Source: Streptomyces sp. ISL-1
GTDB lineage: Bacteria; Actinomycetota; Actinomycetes; Streptomycetales; Streptomycetaceae
DNA length: 64,000 nucleotides
Direction of reading: 5' to 3'
Assembly: GCF_018614585.1 (NCBI RefSeq)
Contig: NZ_JAGGOI010000008.1
Span: 81,908 to 145,907 of the forward strand
Shown here one piece after another: positions 25,339-33,746 of the stretch. The notes under the pieces are model-generated. The model was given only the letters and a program-made list of their open reading frames with translations, had not been told where the DNA came from and made no database searches. The translations under genes were made by a program, and so were the position numbers. How positions within the stretch are numbered: position 1 is the stretch's first letter; every line of letters begins with the position of its first letter.

Positions 25339-28137
25339 TCATCGGTGGGAGGGGAATTCCGCGACCTGCTGATACGTCGGCCGGTTCTGCCAGCTGATCG
25401 CCGGGTGGGTGATGCCGCCCAGCGCGCGATGGATGATCGCGTCCGAACACCACTGCTCCCCGGCCTTGCAGCTGCCGTCGGCGGGGTAGACCTCGGTCGC
25501 CGGCCTGGCCGCCGCCTGCTTCAGCGTGGCGAGGAGCACGTCACGGCAGGCGGCGAGGTCGCCGCCTCCGCAGTACGTCTTCGCCAGCGGGCCCTGGACC
25601 GGCAGGCCGAGCACCTGTCGCAGATCCTTGTCGGCGAAGCCCCACCAGCCGTACTGGAAGGCGGAGCCGCTGTGTGCGCCGGTGGCGCCGTGGCTCGCCG
25701 CCGGGGATTCGTCGACCGCGAGGTTCCCGGTCAGCGCGCGGTAGAGGTCGTCGCCGAGCCCCGGTCCGAACTCGGCCTCGATCAGCAGCGGCCACCAGGC
25801 GTCCATGATGCGCACCGCGTCGGCATGGGTGTAGCTGTGCGAGCCGGGCGCGCTCTCCCTGCGCTGCGACCCCGCTGCCCGCCATGACTCCAACTGCGCT
25901 ATAACCGCGTTCTGTTGGGGATCAGTGACCGGCTGGGAGCGAAGCACCTTCAGCAGTTCGGGCAGCAGCTGCTCGCCACGCAGATCGGTGACGGCTGCCT
26001 CCGCCATCGCCCGGGTGAGCGAGGCACGGGTAACGCCGCCGTCGGCGACGAGTTTCGCCACTCGGTCCTCGAGCAGATCGCCGCGGTGTACGGCGCCGAA
26101 GCCGAAGGCCGCGGTGGCGTACCCCTTGGCCTGCCGGTTGTTCCAGGAGATGTAGTAGTCCTGCCCGATGGACCGGGGGTGCTGGGCGAAGGGCGTGTAC
26201 GCGGCTGTGTTGGCGGCCGGGTCGTGGTTCTGCCACTCGTACTGCCGCTCGGCCAGGACGGGCAGCGCCGGGTCGACGCCGTCGGCCCGCACCGGGTTCA
26301 TTCCGCTGTTGTAGTAGGCGGCGGTACGGGAGTCGGCGTAGAACCAGTTGAAGGCGTAGTCGATGTTGTGCACGGCCTGCTGGAAGGACGCGGCGTCGGT
26401 CACGAACGACGGGTCGTTGAGCATCTGGAAGCCGATGATCGAGTCGGCCTCGTGGCGATAGGTGGTGCGCAGCGAGGTGTACGCGACGGGCTTGCCGCCG
26501 ACCGTGGCGCGGTGGGTGACGATGCCGTACTTCGTGCGCCAGACCTGCATGCGGTAGGAGCCCGGGGCGGTGGAGTCGGCGACCGTGGGCTTCCAGGCGT
26601 TGCGCTTCTCCAGCTTCTCCATGGGGGTGCACACGCCCCGGTAGAGATAGTGGACCTCGTCCTGGCAGAGCTGAACCGTGTATGTGTCGGTGATGTCCTG
26701 GGCGGCGGAGGTGGCGGACCACGCGTAGTCCTGACCGCGGCCCATCTGGACGTACATGCCGACGCCGGCGAACGAGACGCCGCGGGCCGAGATGCCGGGG
26801 CCCTGGAGCTCCTGAAGCATCATCAACTGTGGTGCGAAATACCCGGTTTGCGGGCCGAACACTGCGATGGGCCTGCCGCTCGCGGTGCTCTTGCCGGAGA
26901 CGAGGAGCGCGTTGGACATGCCGCGCTTGCCGCCGAGCGAGCCGGGCGCAATCACCCCGTCGTCGTACATGCCCTGCGCCGGCTTGAGGCGCTCCGGGGC
27001 GCGTACGGGGGACTTGGCCCCGGTGCCCGCCGATCCGGTTCTGTCGTGGACGAGTTGCTCGGGGACGACCGAACCGGCGTCGGGCAGTGCGGTGCCGCGC
27101 GGGTTCGCGGGCTTGTTCGCGTACGGGAAGCTGGTGCCGTCGTGGACCGTGAGGACGGCCTCGGGATCCTCGCGCTGCCGGAAGGACTCCCAGACCTTGG
27201 TGCCTTCCACCAGGCCGTACTTCTGCTGGGCGGCGAGGAGGGAGAGCGCGGCCTGCACCTCGCCGCCGCCTCCGCCGCCGAACTGGCCGCCGACGACCGA
27301 GGCGATGGAGATCAGATCGGTCAGCTTGAAGGGCTGGATCTCCCCGACGTTGGTGATGGAGTCGATATGGCCGGTGAGGACGTACTCACCGGGGAAGTAC
27401 CGGCCGTTCTTGGACTTCTCGCGGTACGAGTTGATGCCGTCGACGTACGCCTGGGCGTCGGCCATGGCCTGCTCGCCGCGCGCGCCCTCGGTGGCCCGGA
27501 TCCGCTCGATCTGCGCCTCGTAGTCGGCCTCGGTGTACGGGGCCTGCGGCCAGAACTGCTGCTCCAGGCCCTGGTTGGCGAGCGCGCCGCCGGCGAATGA
27601 GGTGAGCTCGCCGCGGCCTATGTGCCGGAAGAGGTCCATCATCCACAGGCGGTCCTGGCCCGCGGCGAATCCGGCGCCGAACTCGGTTCCGTAGCGGGTG
27701 GTGCCCTTGATGTGCGGGACACCGGTCTTCTTGTCGCGGGTGATCGTGACGTCCGGGCGGGGTCTGGTGACGGATTCGACCTGGGCGGCGGGAACGCCGA
27801 AGGAGGCGTCGTTGAAGAAGTCGTTGAGTCTGGCGTCGGTGAGTCCGCCGTGGCCGCCGACCAGGGAGTCGTAGCGGCCGAGTTGGTCGGAACTGTGGGC
27901 GGGACGGGTGCCGAGGACGCGGTGGGCGAGGATCTCGGTGAGGGTGGCGTTGCCGTTCTGGCCGGGCGGCAGGATGTCGGCGCACTGGCCCTGGCAGAGG
28001 TCGCCGTCGGCTGCGGTTGCGGTGGGGGCTGCGGGGTTGGCGGCCGCGGCCTGCGGCAGGGGGGCCGGCAGACCGCCGGCGAGCGCGAACACCGCGGCGG
28101 CTGTGGCAGTTTTGAGTCTTCCGATGCGTCGTCGCAT
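25339..28137 (-). CDS. Secreted penicillin-acylase-family amidase
   Basis: A 932-residue Ntn hydrolase precursor. The signal peptide is about residues 1-32 (MRRRIGRLKTATAAAVFALA to AAAANP). The alpha subunit region includes VTITRDKKTGVPHIKGTTRY, GFAAGQDRLWMMDLFRHIGR. The autocatalytic cleavage site is predicted at GGKRGMSNALLVSGKSTASG, making the Ser of MSNALL the new N-terminal nucleophile. GRPIAVFGPQTGYFAPQ and AYTSLRTTYRHEADSIIGFQ are beta-subunit elements. Members deacylate penicillins or homoserine-lactone quorum signals, and some act on cyclic lipopeptides; the substrate here is unknown. It starts at ATG 28137 after GAGGAG. A palindrome (28171-28196) sits in the promoter region. Confidence 0.88.
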   Translation of the reverse strand: MRRRIGRLKTATAAAVFALAGGLPAPLPQAAAANPAAPTATAADGDLCQGQCADILPPGQNGNATLTEILAHRVLGTRPAHSSDQLGRYDSLVGGHGGLTDARLNDFFNDASFGVPAAQVESVTRPRPDVTITRDKKTGVPHIKGTTRYGTEFGAGFAAGQDRLWMMDLFRHIGRGELTSFAGGALANQGLEQQFWPQAPYTEADYEAQIERIRATEGARGEQAMADAQAYVDGINSYREKSKNGRYFPGEYVLTGHIDSITNVGEIQPFKLTDLISIASVVGGQFGGGGGGEVQAALSLLAAQQKYGLVEGTKVWESFRQREDPEAVLTVHDGTSFPYANKPANPRGTALPDAGSVVPEQLVHDRTGSAGTGAKSPVRAPERLKPAQGMYDDGVIAPGSLGGKRGMSNALLVSGKSTASGRPIAVFGPQTGYFAPQLMMLQELQGPGISARGVSFAGVGMYVQMGRGQDYAWSATSAAQDITDTYTVQLCQDEVHYLYRGVCTPMEKLEKRNAWKPTVADSTAPGSYRMQVWRTKYGIVTHRATVGGKPVAYTSLRTTYRHEADSIIGFQMLNDPSFVTDAASFQQAVHNIDYAFNWFYADSRTAAYYNSGMNPVRADGVDPALPVLAERQYEWQNHDPAANTAAYTPFAQHPRSIGQDYYISWNNRQAKGYATAAFGFGAVHRGDLLEDRVAKLVADGGVTRASLTRAMAEAAVTDLRGEQLLPELLKVLRSQPVTDPQQNAVIAQLESWRAAGSQRRESAPGSHSYTHADAVRIMDAWWPLLIEAEFGPGLGDDLYRALTGNLAVDESPAASHGATGAHSGSAFQYGWWGFADKDLRQVLGLPVQGPLAKTYCGGGDLAACRDVLLATLKQAAARPATEVYPADGSCKAGEQWCSDAIIHRALGGITHPAISWQNRPTYQQVAEFPSHR

Positions 28138-28514
28138 GGATGCTCCTCGGGGAGGCCGGTGCGCCGGACGTTACTGGCGGTATGACTCGCGAGTAAGGTG
28201 AACATGCGTCACCTTTTCCGAATCACCACCGCGCTTGCTCTGCAACGCGCCATCACCACGACGGGGAGGGGCGGATTCGCGGGGCGGCGGTGTAGCCGCT
28301 GGCCACGAGCCCGTCGAGAAGGCAGCCCGGTGGTGCGGGGGGTGGCGACAAGGCCGCGCGGCTGCTCACTGAAGATCGAACCCTCCCCCGTCAGGCCCGG
28401 CACCGTAGGCGAAATTCGGCTGATGACCGCCATCGGATTTTCGATGGAGCCGGATCGGGCACACGTACGTCCATTCCATGACGCCGAAGTACGAGCGACG
28501 GAGGTGGCAGTGCG
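28138..28514. other. Intergenic region between divergent genes
   Basis: 377 bp between the divergent penicillin-acylase and zinc-ribbon genes. Apart from the palindrome at 28171-28196 and the RBS GGAGGT before 28515, I see no gene, tandem repeat or strong hairpin. Short reading frames here show no RBS or recognisable product. Confidence 0.6.
28171..28196. promoter_or_regulatory. Palindrome upstream of the penicillin acylase gene
   Basis: TTACTGGCG (28171-28179) and CGCGAGTAA (28188-28196) pair with one mismatch; the inner ACTCGCGAGT at 28185-28194 is itself a perfect palindrome. It is placed 34-59 bp before the acylase start, so it could be an operator. Confidence 0.45.
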
Positions 28515-29126
28515 ATGGCCGGTTTCCGGAGTCTTGCGAGACAGGTGCGCGACGCGCGGTGTGATCTGGCGCTCAGGCGCTATTCGCTGCGCAAGTGCCT
28601 AGAACGATTTGCCCCTTATGGGCACCGGGCAACCTGGGATCATCTGTGCGCGAGGCACAGTATCGAGCCCGAGGACCGAGCGCCCGATCCTGCGCGGCTG
28701 GTGGCCGCGCTCGAGGAACTGGAGCAGGCGCGGGCGGTCTGGCTCGCGTACGAAGAGGGTTTCGCGGACCGCCGCAAGCGCGAGAAGCACGACGGGCTGC
28801 GGCGGCCGGCGTCCATCGACGACTGGCACCGGCGGACGTGGGGCGGGAATGGCGTCGCGCGCTGCGACAGGCCCGCCGCGCATCCCTCGGCGCCGCTCGA
28901 CGAGGTGCTGCGGCGGCTGATTGGGGCGCTGGAGACGGAACCGGGCGCGGCATGTCCGGTGTGCCGGGGGACGCACATCGTGTGGCGGCAGGATCTTGCG
29001 AACGAGCCGTGGTTCGGGCCGGTCTGCGCGGGCTGCGGCATTGTCGTGCCGCAGCCCGTTCTGACGTCCGAGGCCGTGGCGGCGGCCAAGCGGGCGGGGC
29101 GCAACAAACTGGCGTCGGTCGCCTGA
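28515..29126 (+). CDS. Hypothetical zinc-ribbon protein
   Basis: A 203-residue soluble protein that I cannot assign. The N-terminal half is helical and Arg-rich (SLARQVRDARCDLALRRYSL, LVAALEELEQARAVWLAYEE). The C-terminus has a four-cysteine zinc ribbon CPVCRGTH...CAGCG (about residues 148-171). The arrangement suggests nucleic-acid or protein binding. A clean GGAGGTGGCAGTGCG leader precedes ATG 28515. The gene stands alone, divergent from the acylase. Confidence 0.65.
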   Translation: MAGFRSLARQVRDARCDLALRRYSLRKCLERFAPYGHRATWDHLCARHSIEPEDRAPDPARLVAALEELEQARAVWLAYEEGFADRRKREKHDGLRRPASIDDWHRRTWGGNGVARCDRPAAHPSAPLDEVLRRLIGALETEPGAACPVCRGTHIVWRQDLANEPWFGPVCAGCGIVVPQPVLTSEAVAAAKRAGRNKLASVA

Positions 29127-29164
29127 GACGCGCGGGGGCGGTCGACGAGGTCGGTGAGCCCCCG

Positions 29165-29276
29165 CGTTGTCAGTGGCGTCGTCAATGGCGTCGTCGGTGG
29201 CCCCCTGTCGGCGGCGCTCGTAACGCGTCGCCAGCTGCGTCGTCAGTGACGTTCAGTGGCGTTGTCAGTGGTGGCC
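29165..29276. repeat. Degenerate GTCGTCAGTGGCGTT repeats
   Basis: About seven imperfect copies of GTCGTCARTGGCG / GTTGTCAGTGG spread over 110 bp between the zinc-ribbon gene and the BKACE gene. They cover the place where an RBS would be expected, which makes the downstream start uncertain. Confidence 0.55.
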
Positions 29277-29291
29277 GGCACCATCGACGGC

Positions 29292-30053
29292 ATGATCCAG
29301 GTCTGCTTGAACGGGCTTCGTTCGGCCACTGACGGCGCTGCCGTGCCGCTGTCGCCCGGGGCGATGGCCGAATCGGCGGCACAAGCCGTCGCCGCCGGCG
29401 CGGCCGAGGTGCATGTGCACCCCAAGACACCGTGCGGCGACGACACCCTGTCGCCGCGCGCCCTGGCCGAGGTGCTCACGGCGATACGGGCCGTGGTGGA
29501 CGTTCCCGTCGGGGTGACGACGGGTGCCTGGGCGGAACCCGATCCCGGGCGGCGGGTGGAGCGCGTGCGCTCCTGGACGGTGCTGCCCGACCACGCCTCG
29601 GTGAACTGGCACGAGCCGGGGGCGGAGTTGGTCGCCGCCGCCCTGCTGGAGCGCGGGGTCGGCGTGGAGGCAGGCCTGTGGTCGGGGACGGACGGGCCGC
29701 GGCGTTTTCTGGCGTCCCCGCTTGCCCCGCGCGTGCTGCGGGTGCTCGCCGAGGTGAGGGACACCGAGCCCGGCACGGCCGGGGAGTCTGCGCGCTCGCT
29801 CCTCGTCCAGCTGGGCACGGCCCATGGGATACCGCTGCTGCTGCACGGCGAGGACGGCGGGGCGTGGCCGGTGCTGCGGCTCGCGCGACGGTCGGGTCTG
29901 GACACCCGGATCGGCCTGGAGGATGTGCTCTTCCTGCCGGACGGGAGGCGTGCCGCGTCCAACGCTGAACTGGTGAGCGCGGCCCGGGACTTCGCGGAAA
30001 TTCGGTGGCCGGACGCCGGCCCTGGCCCGCACAGTGGTTGCGGAAATCCGTAA
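29292..30053 (+). CDS. BKACE-type beta-keto acid cleavage enzyme (DUF849)
   Basis: A 253-residue TIM-barrel zinc enzyme of the 3-keto-5-aminohexanoate cleavage enzyme family, which condenses a beta-keto acid with acetyl-CoA to give acetoacetate and a new CoA thioester. The zinc motif AAEVHVHPKT is at about residues 34-43. A substrate/CoA loop follows at VPVGVTTGAW. The end strand TRIGLEDVLFLPDGRRAASN is typical. It is somewhat shorter than the usual 270-310 residues, and no partner CoA-transferase is adjacent, so the substrate is open. I start at ATG 29292 (MIQVCLNG); the RBS is poor and GTG 29256 is possible. Confidence 0.8.
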   Translation: MIQVCLNGLRSATDGAAVPLSPGAMAESAAQAVAAGAAEVHVHPKTPCGDDTLSPRALAEVLTAIRAVVDVPVGVTTGAWAEPDPGRRVERVRSWTVLPDHASVNWHEPGAELVAAALLERGVGVEAGLWSGTDGPRRFLASPLAPRVLRVLAEVRDTEPGTAGESARSLLVQLGTAHGIPLLLHGEDGGAWPVLRLARRSGLDTRIGLEDVLFLPDGRRAASNAELVSAARDFAEIRWPDAGPGPHSGCGNP

Positions 30054-30205
30054 CCGAGGACGCCGATGTCCACGCCGCGTGTCCCCGCAGTGGGGGTGCG
30101 GGGACCTGGGCTGTGGGGCCAACGCCCGTTCACAGGCGCTGGGTTACGGCCCGCCGGACTGAGCGGGCCCGTCACGGGAGTGCGGGCCCGCGCACGATCC
30201 GCGGA

Positions 30206-30242
30206 AAAGGTGGGCCTGTCACGGGGGTGCGGGCCCACCTTT
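30206..30242. terminator. Bidirectional terminator between BKACE and soxR
   Basis: AAAGGTGGGCC (30206-30216) pairs perfectly with GGCCCACCTTT (30232-30242), leaving A/T runs on both sides, suitable for both convergent genes. Confidence 0.72.
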
Positions 30243-30325
30243 CACGTCGTCCCGCGCGCTTTCGGATCAGTTGCCGCCCGGTGTGCGGGCCGCTGCCCGC
30301 GGGCAGGGCCGCGCCCGCCGTCGCC

Positions 30326-30805
30326 TCAGGCCTCGCTCCTGCGCGGCTTCCGGCCCTCCGGAAGCAGGCGGGAGCCCGTCATCCGGTCCCCGAAGATGTC
30401 GTCCGGGTTGGACAGTACGCAGGTCTCCAGCGAGAGGCAGCCGCAGCCGATGCAGTCGGTGAGGTGGTCGCGGAGGCGGCCGAGTTGCTGGATGCGTTCG
30501 TCGAGTTCCGTGCGCCATGCCTCGGACAGCCGGGCCCAGTCCTCCCGGTCCGGCGTGCGCTCCTCGGGAAGTTCGGCGAGGGCCTTCCTGATCGTCGCGA
30601 GGGGGATGCCGACGCGTTGCGCGGCACGGACGAAAGCGACGCGGCGCAGCGCGTCCCTGCTGTAACGGCGCTGGTTTCCGCTGGTCCGGCGGCTGCTGAT
30701 CAGGCCTTTGGACTCATAGAAGTGCAGGGCGGACACCGCGGCGCCGCTGCGCGCGGACAGCTGGCCGACCGTGAGTTCATGAATCGTCTCGGGAATCTGT
30801 GGCAC
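30326..30805 (-). CDS. soxR: Redox-sensing MerR-family regulator SoxR
   Basis: A 159-residue MerR-family activator with a [2Fe-2S] sensor. The N-terminal winged helix is [20 protein letters not shown] followed by [20 protein letters not shown]. The dimerisation helix is followed by the cluster motif [12 protein letters not shown] (CX2CXCX5C, about residues 117-128) with NPDD after it. In Streptomyces, SoxR responds to redox-active pigments such as actinorhodin rather than to superoxide and activates a small set of oxidoreductase and export genes; none of those is adjacent here. Start GTG 30805 ([13 protein letters not shown]) agrees with known SoxR N-termini, though GAGGA abuts the start codon. 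Longer starts upstream are not supported. Confidence 0.93.
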   Translation of the reverse strand: MPQIPETIHELTVGQLSARSGAAVSALHFYESKGLISSRRTSGNQRRYSRDALRRVAFVRAAQRVGIPLATIRKALAELPEERTPDREDWARLSEAWRTELDERIQQLGRLRDHLTDCIGCGCLSLETCVLSNPDDIFGDRMTGSRLLPEGRKPRRSEA

Positions 30806-30927
30806 TCCTCGAAGCCTACTGGTGGTTCGTCGCTGACCGCCCGCCGCCGGCCATCCGTCACGGGTCGTCCGACGCGGGCCATCCACCGCCGGTCGTCCGT
30901 TGACAGAGCGCGCACTGCCAACCATGC

Positions 30928-30944
30928 TGAGCAAGCGCTTAGAC
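30928..30944. promoter_or_regulatory. TetR-type operator upstream of the MaoC gene
   Basis: TGAGCAAGCGCTTAG at 30929-30943 region, with the palindromic core AAGCGCTT. The same 15 bases occur at 32130-32144 ahead of the TetR gene. A degenerate half-site (GAACGCTT) follows at 30953-30960. Confidence 0.65.
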
Positions 30945-30980
30945 AAGAGCTTGAACGCTTGAGAGGCAGGTACCAAGGAC

Positions 30981-31442
30981 ATGGCTGAGCCGAAGATCTT
31001 CACCTCCGCCGACGAACTGCGCGCCGGGGTCGGCGAGCAGCTGGGTTACAGCGCCTGGCTGGAGATCGAGCAGAAGCGGATCGATCTCTTCGCCGAGGCC
31101 ACGGGCGACCACCAGTGGATCCACGTGGACCCCGAGCGCGCGGCGAGCGGCCCCTTCGGCACGACGATCGCGCACGGCTACCTCACGCTGTCGCTGCTGC
31201 CGACCCTCGTACCGCAGGTCTTGCGCGTCGAGGGCATGAAGATGGGCATCAACTACGGGAGCAACAAGGTCCGCTTCCCCGCCCCGGTGCCGGTGGGCTC
31301 GCGGCTGCGCGCCACCGCGGTCCTGCAGAGCGTCGAGGATGCGGGCGGCGGCGTGCAGGTGACCGCCCTCGTCACGGTCGAGCGCGAGGGCGGCGACAAG
31401 CCGGTGTGCGTGGCCGAGTCGGTGTCCCGCTACTTCTTCTGA
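30981..31442 (+). CDS. MaoC-family enoyl-CoA hydratase
   Basis: A 153-residue hot-dog-fold hydratase that adds water to trans-2-enoyl-CoA to give (R)-3-hydroxyacyl-CoA. The catalytic dyad lies in [20 protein letters not shown] (Asp and His, about residues 42-47). [13 protein letters not shown] continues the hydratase-2 motif. It is full length for a single-domain R-hydratase. ATG 30981 has AAGGAC upstream. An operator shared with the convergent tetR gene precedes it, suggesting that this gene is that TetR's target. It likely serves beta-oxidation or supply of hydroxyacyl groups. Confidence 0.88.
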   Translation: MAEPKIFTSADELRAGVGEQLGYSAWLEIEQKRIDLFAEATGDHQWIHVDPERAASGPFGTTIAHGYLTLSLLPTLVPQVLRVEGMKMGINYGSNKVRFPAPVPVGSRLRATAVLQSVEDAGGGVQVTALVTVEREGGDKPVCVAESVSRYFF

Positions 31443-31460
31443 CTCTTCTGAGCAGCTGGA

Positions 31461-32084
31461 CTACTTCTGGGCGGTGACCATCCGCAGGACGAGGTCGGCG
31501 TAGAGCGCGCCGACCTCGTCGGGCGTCCTGCGCCCCTGGGTGTTGAACCAGCGCGCCACGTCGATGCAGAGCGACAGCACGGCGAGGGTCGTGCCGGGCA
31601 CGTCCGGGACGTCGAACTCCCCCGACTCCACACCCTCGCGCAGAATCTCGCGTACGACAGCGTCGCTGCGGCGGCGCAGCTCCACGATCTCGGTGCGGTG
31701 TTCGTCGGAGAGCGCGTCGAGTTCGTACTGCACCACCCGCGCGGTGTTGTGCCGTCCGGCGTGCCAGCGGACGAAGGAACTCACGGCCTCGGCGAGCCGC
31801 TCGGAGGGCGTGCCCTCGATGCCGGCCGCCCCGGACAGGACCTCCAGAGCCTTCTCGTGCCCGATCCGGCTGATCCGGTGGAGAAGCTCTTCCTTGGTCT
31901 TGTAGTGAATGTAGAGCGCGGCCGGGCTCATCCCGGCGCGGCCGGCGATGTCCCGGGTCGTCGTCGCGTGATAACCCTGCTCGGCGAAGGCCTCGACGGC
32001 AGCGACGAGCAGCTTCCTCGCCGCCTCGGGCGTGACCTCGTCCCACGGCATGTCCTCGCCCGCCATGTCCTTGGCCGTACTCAT
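31461..32084 (-). CDS. TetR-family regulator (AAGCGCTT operator)
   Basis: A 207-residue repressor. The N-terminal helix-turn-helix is AFAEQGYHATTTRDIAGRAG followed by MSPAALYIHYKTKEELLHRI. The C-terminal domain (HNTARVVQYELDALSDEHRT) resembles the TetR_C group found with fatty-acid genes. It is convergent with the MaoC gene. Both promoters carry TGAGCAAGCGCTTAG, so autoregulation plus MaoC repression, released by an acyl-CoA, is the simplest model. ATG 32084 with GAAGGGG upstream is chosen; the frame opens at 32114. Confidence 0.87.
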   Translation of the reverse strand: MSTAKDMAGEDMPWDEVTPEAARKLLVAAVEAFAEQGYHATTTRDIAGRAGMSPAALYIHYKTKEELLHRISRIGHEKALEVLSGAAGIEGTPSERLAEAVSSFVRWHAGRHNTARVVQYELDALSDEHRTEIVELRRRSDAVVREILREGVESGEFDVPDVPGTTLAVLSLCIDVARWFNTQGRRTPDEVGALYADLVLRMVTAQK

Positions 32085-32129
32085 CGCTCGCCCCTTCCGT
32101 TCAGCAGAAGGCACACCCTACCTCGCCGG

Positions 32130-32144
32130 TGAGCAAGCGCTTAG
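32130..32144. promoter_or_regulatory. TetR-type operator upstream of the tetR gene at 32084
   Basis: TGAGCAAGCGCTTAG, identical over 15 nt to the site before the MaoC gene. The palindromic centre is AAGCGCTT. It lies 46-60 bp before the tetR start and 10 bp after the YiaAB stop. Confidence 0.68.
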
Positions 32145-32153
32145 TGCTTGACG

Positions 32154-32441
32154 TCAGACCTTCGAGAAGGGGTCGTGGTCGGCGAGCAGCTTCTCCAGCC
32201 TGGCCTGGTCGACGCGGCTGACGATCTGTCCGGCCTCCTGGCGGTCCCTGATCACCTTGGCCAGGGTGAACGCGGAGGTCGTCAGATAGAGGACGGCGAT
32301 GGCGAGGAAGCCGCGCACCCAGGCGTCCGCGTCGAGATAGAGGATGCCGACGCTGACGGCCGCAAGGGCAACCGCGAAGGAGGCGACCGACTGGCCGTAG
32401 AAGGCCGTCGTGCTCTGCTGCTTGACCGGTGTCTCACTCAT
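32154..32441 (-). CDS. YiaA/YiaB-like two-helix membrane protein
   Basis: A 95-residue inner-membrane protein with the YiaAB two-helix domain: helix 1 FAVALAAVSVGILYLDADAW and helix 2 VRGFLAIAVLYLTTSAFTLA, joined by a tight turn. The C-terminal cytosolic tail KVIRDRQEAGQIVSRVDQAR is amphipathic. The function of the family is unknown. It starts at ATG 32441 (MSETPVKQQS); no strong RBS is seen. The gene is alone between tetR and the acyl-CoA dehydrogenase. Confidence 0.75.
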   Translation of the reverse strand: MSETPVKQQSTTAFYGQSVASFAVALAAVSVGILYLDADAWVRGFLAIAVLYLTTSAFTLAKVIRDRQEAGQIVSRVDQARLEKLLADHDPFSKV

Positions 32442-32533
32442 GTCCGCCAGCATCGACGGGCCCGGCCCGCGCCACATCCGCTCCCGTACTCACTCACCTA
32501 CTCAGAGGCTCCGGGACTCAAGGGCTCCTGGAC

Positions 32534-33685
32534 TCAGAAGGCGGAGACCCCGGTCAGCGCACGGCCGATGATGAGTTTCTGGATCTGGCTGGTGCCTTCG
32601 TAGAGGGTCATCACACGCGCGTCGCGCAGCAGCTTGCCGACCGGATACTCGTCGATGTAGCCATAGCCGCCGAAGACCTGCAGGGCATTGCCGGCCGAGC
32701 GGACAGCCGCCTCGGATGCGAAGAGCTTGGCCTGGGACGCGGCGGTGGCGAAGTCCTCGCCCCGGTCGACCAGGTCGGCGACCCGCCAGGTCAGCATGCG
32801 GGCCGCGGCCACGTCGACGGAGATGTCGCTGATCAGCTCCTGGACCAGCTGGTACGAGGCGATGGATTTGCCGAACTGCTCGCGCTCCCCCGCGTAGCCC
32901 ACGGCCGCGTCGAGCGCGGCCTGCGCGATGCCGACACAACCCGCAGCGACCGACATCCGCCCCTTGGCGAGCGCGGACATGGCGATGGAGAAGCCCTTGC
33001 CCTCGGGCCCGAGCATGGTGGCGGCGGGCACCCGCACGGCGTCGAGCACCAGCTCTGCGGTGGCCTGGCCGCGCAGGCCGAGCTTTCCGTGGATGGTGCG
33101 GCGGGCCAGTCCGGGGGTGTCCGTGGGCACCAGGAAGGCCGAGATGCCCCTGTGCCCGGGCGCATCGTTGGTACGGGCGAACAGGAGCACCACATCGGCC
33201 CAGGTGCCGTTGGTGATGAACATCTTCGAGCCGTCGATGACGTAGTCGTCGCCGTCACGCACTGCCTTGGTGGTCAGATTTCCGGCGTCGGACCCGGTCC
33301 CCGGCTCGGTGAGCCCGAAACAGCCGAGCGCCTCGCCGGTCGTGAGCCGTGGCAGCCAGTGGCGCTTCTGCGCCTCGTCGCCCCAGGCCGCGACGGTCTT
33401 GGCGACCAGACCCAGCGATACGGACACGATGCCGCGCACCGATGAGTCACCGCGTCCGAGCTCCTCGGTGACCAGGCAGTACGCCAGATGGTCGCCGCCC
33501 GAGCCGCCGTACTCCTCGTCGACAGTGAGCCCGAGGAAGCCGAGCGCGCCCAGTTTCTTCACGATCGACTTGTCGACGCTCTCGGCGCGGTCCCACTCGA
33601 CGACGTTCGGGGTGATCTCGCGGTCGACGAAGTCCTTGGCCAGCTGCCGTACGGCTGCCTGCTCCGTGCTGAGCTCCAGGTTCAT
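32534..33685 (-). CDS. Acyl-CoA dehydrogenase
   Basis: A 383-residue FAD acyl-CoA dehydrogenase, close to the short/branched-chain type. Visible features are the FAD signature CFGLTEPGTGSDAGNL, the VIDGSKMFITNGTWADVVLL strand, GKLGLRGQATAELVLDAVRV, the Arg-rich KGRMSVAAGCVGIAQ segment and the C-terminal catalytic-region motif GGYGYIDEYPVGKLLRDARV then MTLYEGTSQIQKLIIGR, with the catalytic Glu in YEGTSQ. ATG 33685 (MNLELSTEQ) fits the family N-terminus. It is divergent from a TetR gene 61 bp away, with an AACTA-N7-TAGTT palindrome between them. Probably a beta-oxidation or branched-chain amino-acid degradation enzyme. Confidence 0.92.
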   Translation of the reverse strand: MNLELSTEQAAVRQLAKDFVDREITPNVVEWDRAESVDKSIVKKLGALGFLGLTVDEEYGGSGGDHLAYCLVTEELGRGDSSVRGIVSVSLGLVAKTVAAWGDEAQKRHWLPRLTTGEALGCFGLTEPGTGSDAGNLTTKAVRDGDDYVIDGSKMFITNGTWADVVLLFARTNDAPGHRGISAFLVPTDTPGLARRTIHGKLGLRGQATAELVLDAVRVPAATMLGPEGKGFSIAMSALAKGRMSVAAGCVGIAQAALDAAVGYAGEREQFGKSIASYQLVQELISDISVDVAAARMLTWRVADLVDRGEDFATAASQAKLFASEAAVRSAGNALQVFGGYGYIDEYPVGKLLRDARVMTLYEGTSQIQKLIIGRALTGVSAF

Positions 33686-33700
33686 GCGACACCCACTTTT

Positions 33701-33717
33701 AACTATCACTGCTAGTT
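33701..33717. promoter_or_regulatory. AACTA-N7-TAGTT operator in the divergent tetR/acyl-CoA dehydrogenase region
   Basis: AACTA (33701-33705) and TAGTT (33713-33717) separated by 7 nt, in the 61-bp divergent region. The same arrangement occurs at 40815-40831, upstream of the ALDH/ADH operon. Confidence 0.62.
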
Positions 33718-33746
33718 TCTCCTCGGCAGGCCCTACTATGTGCCGC

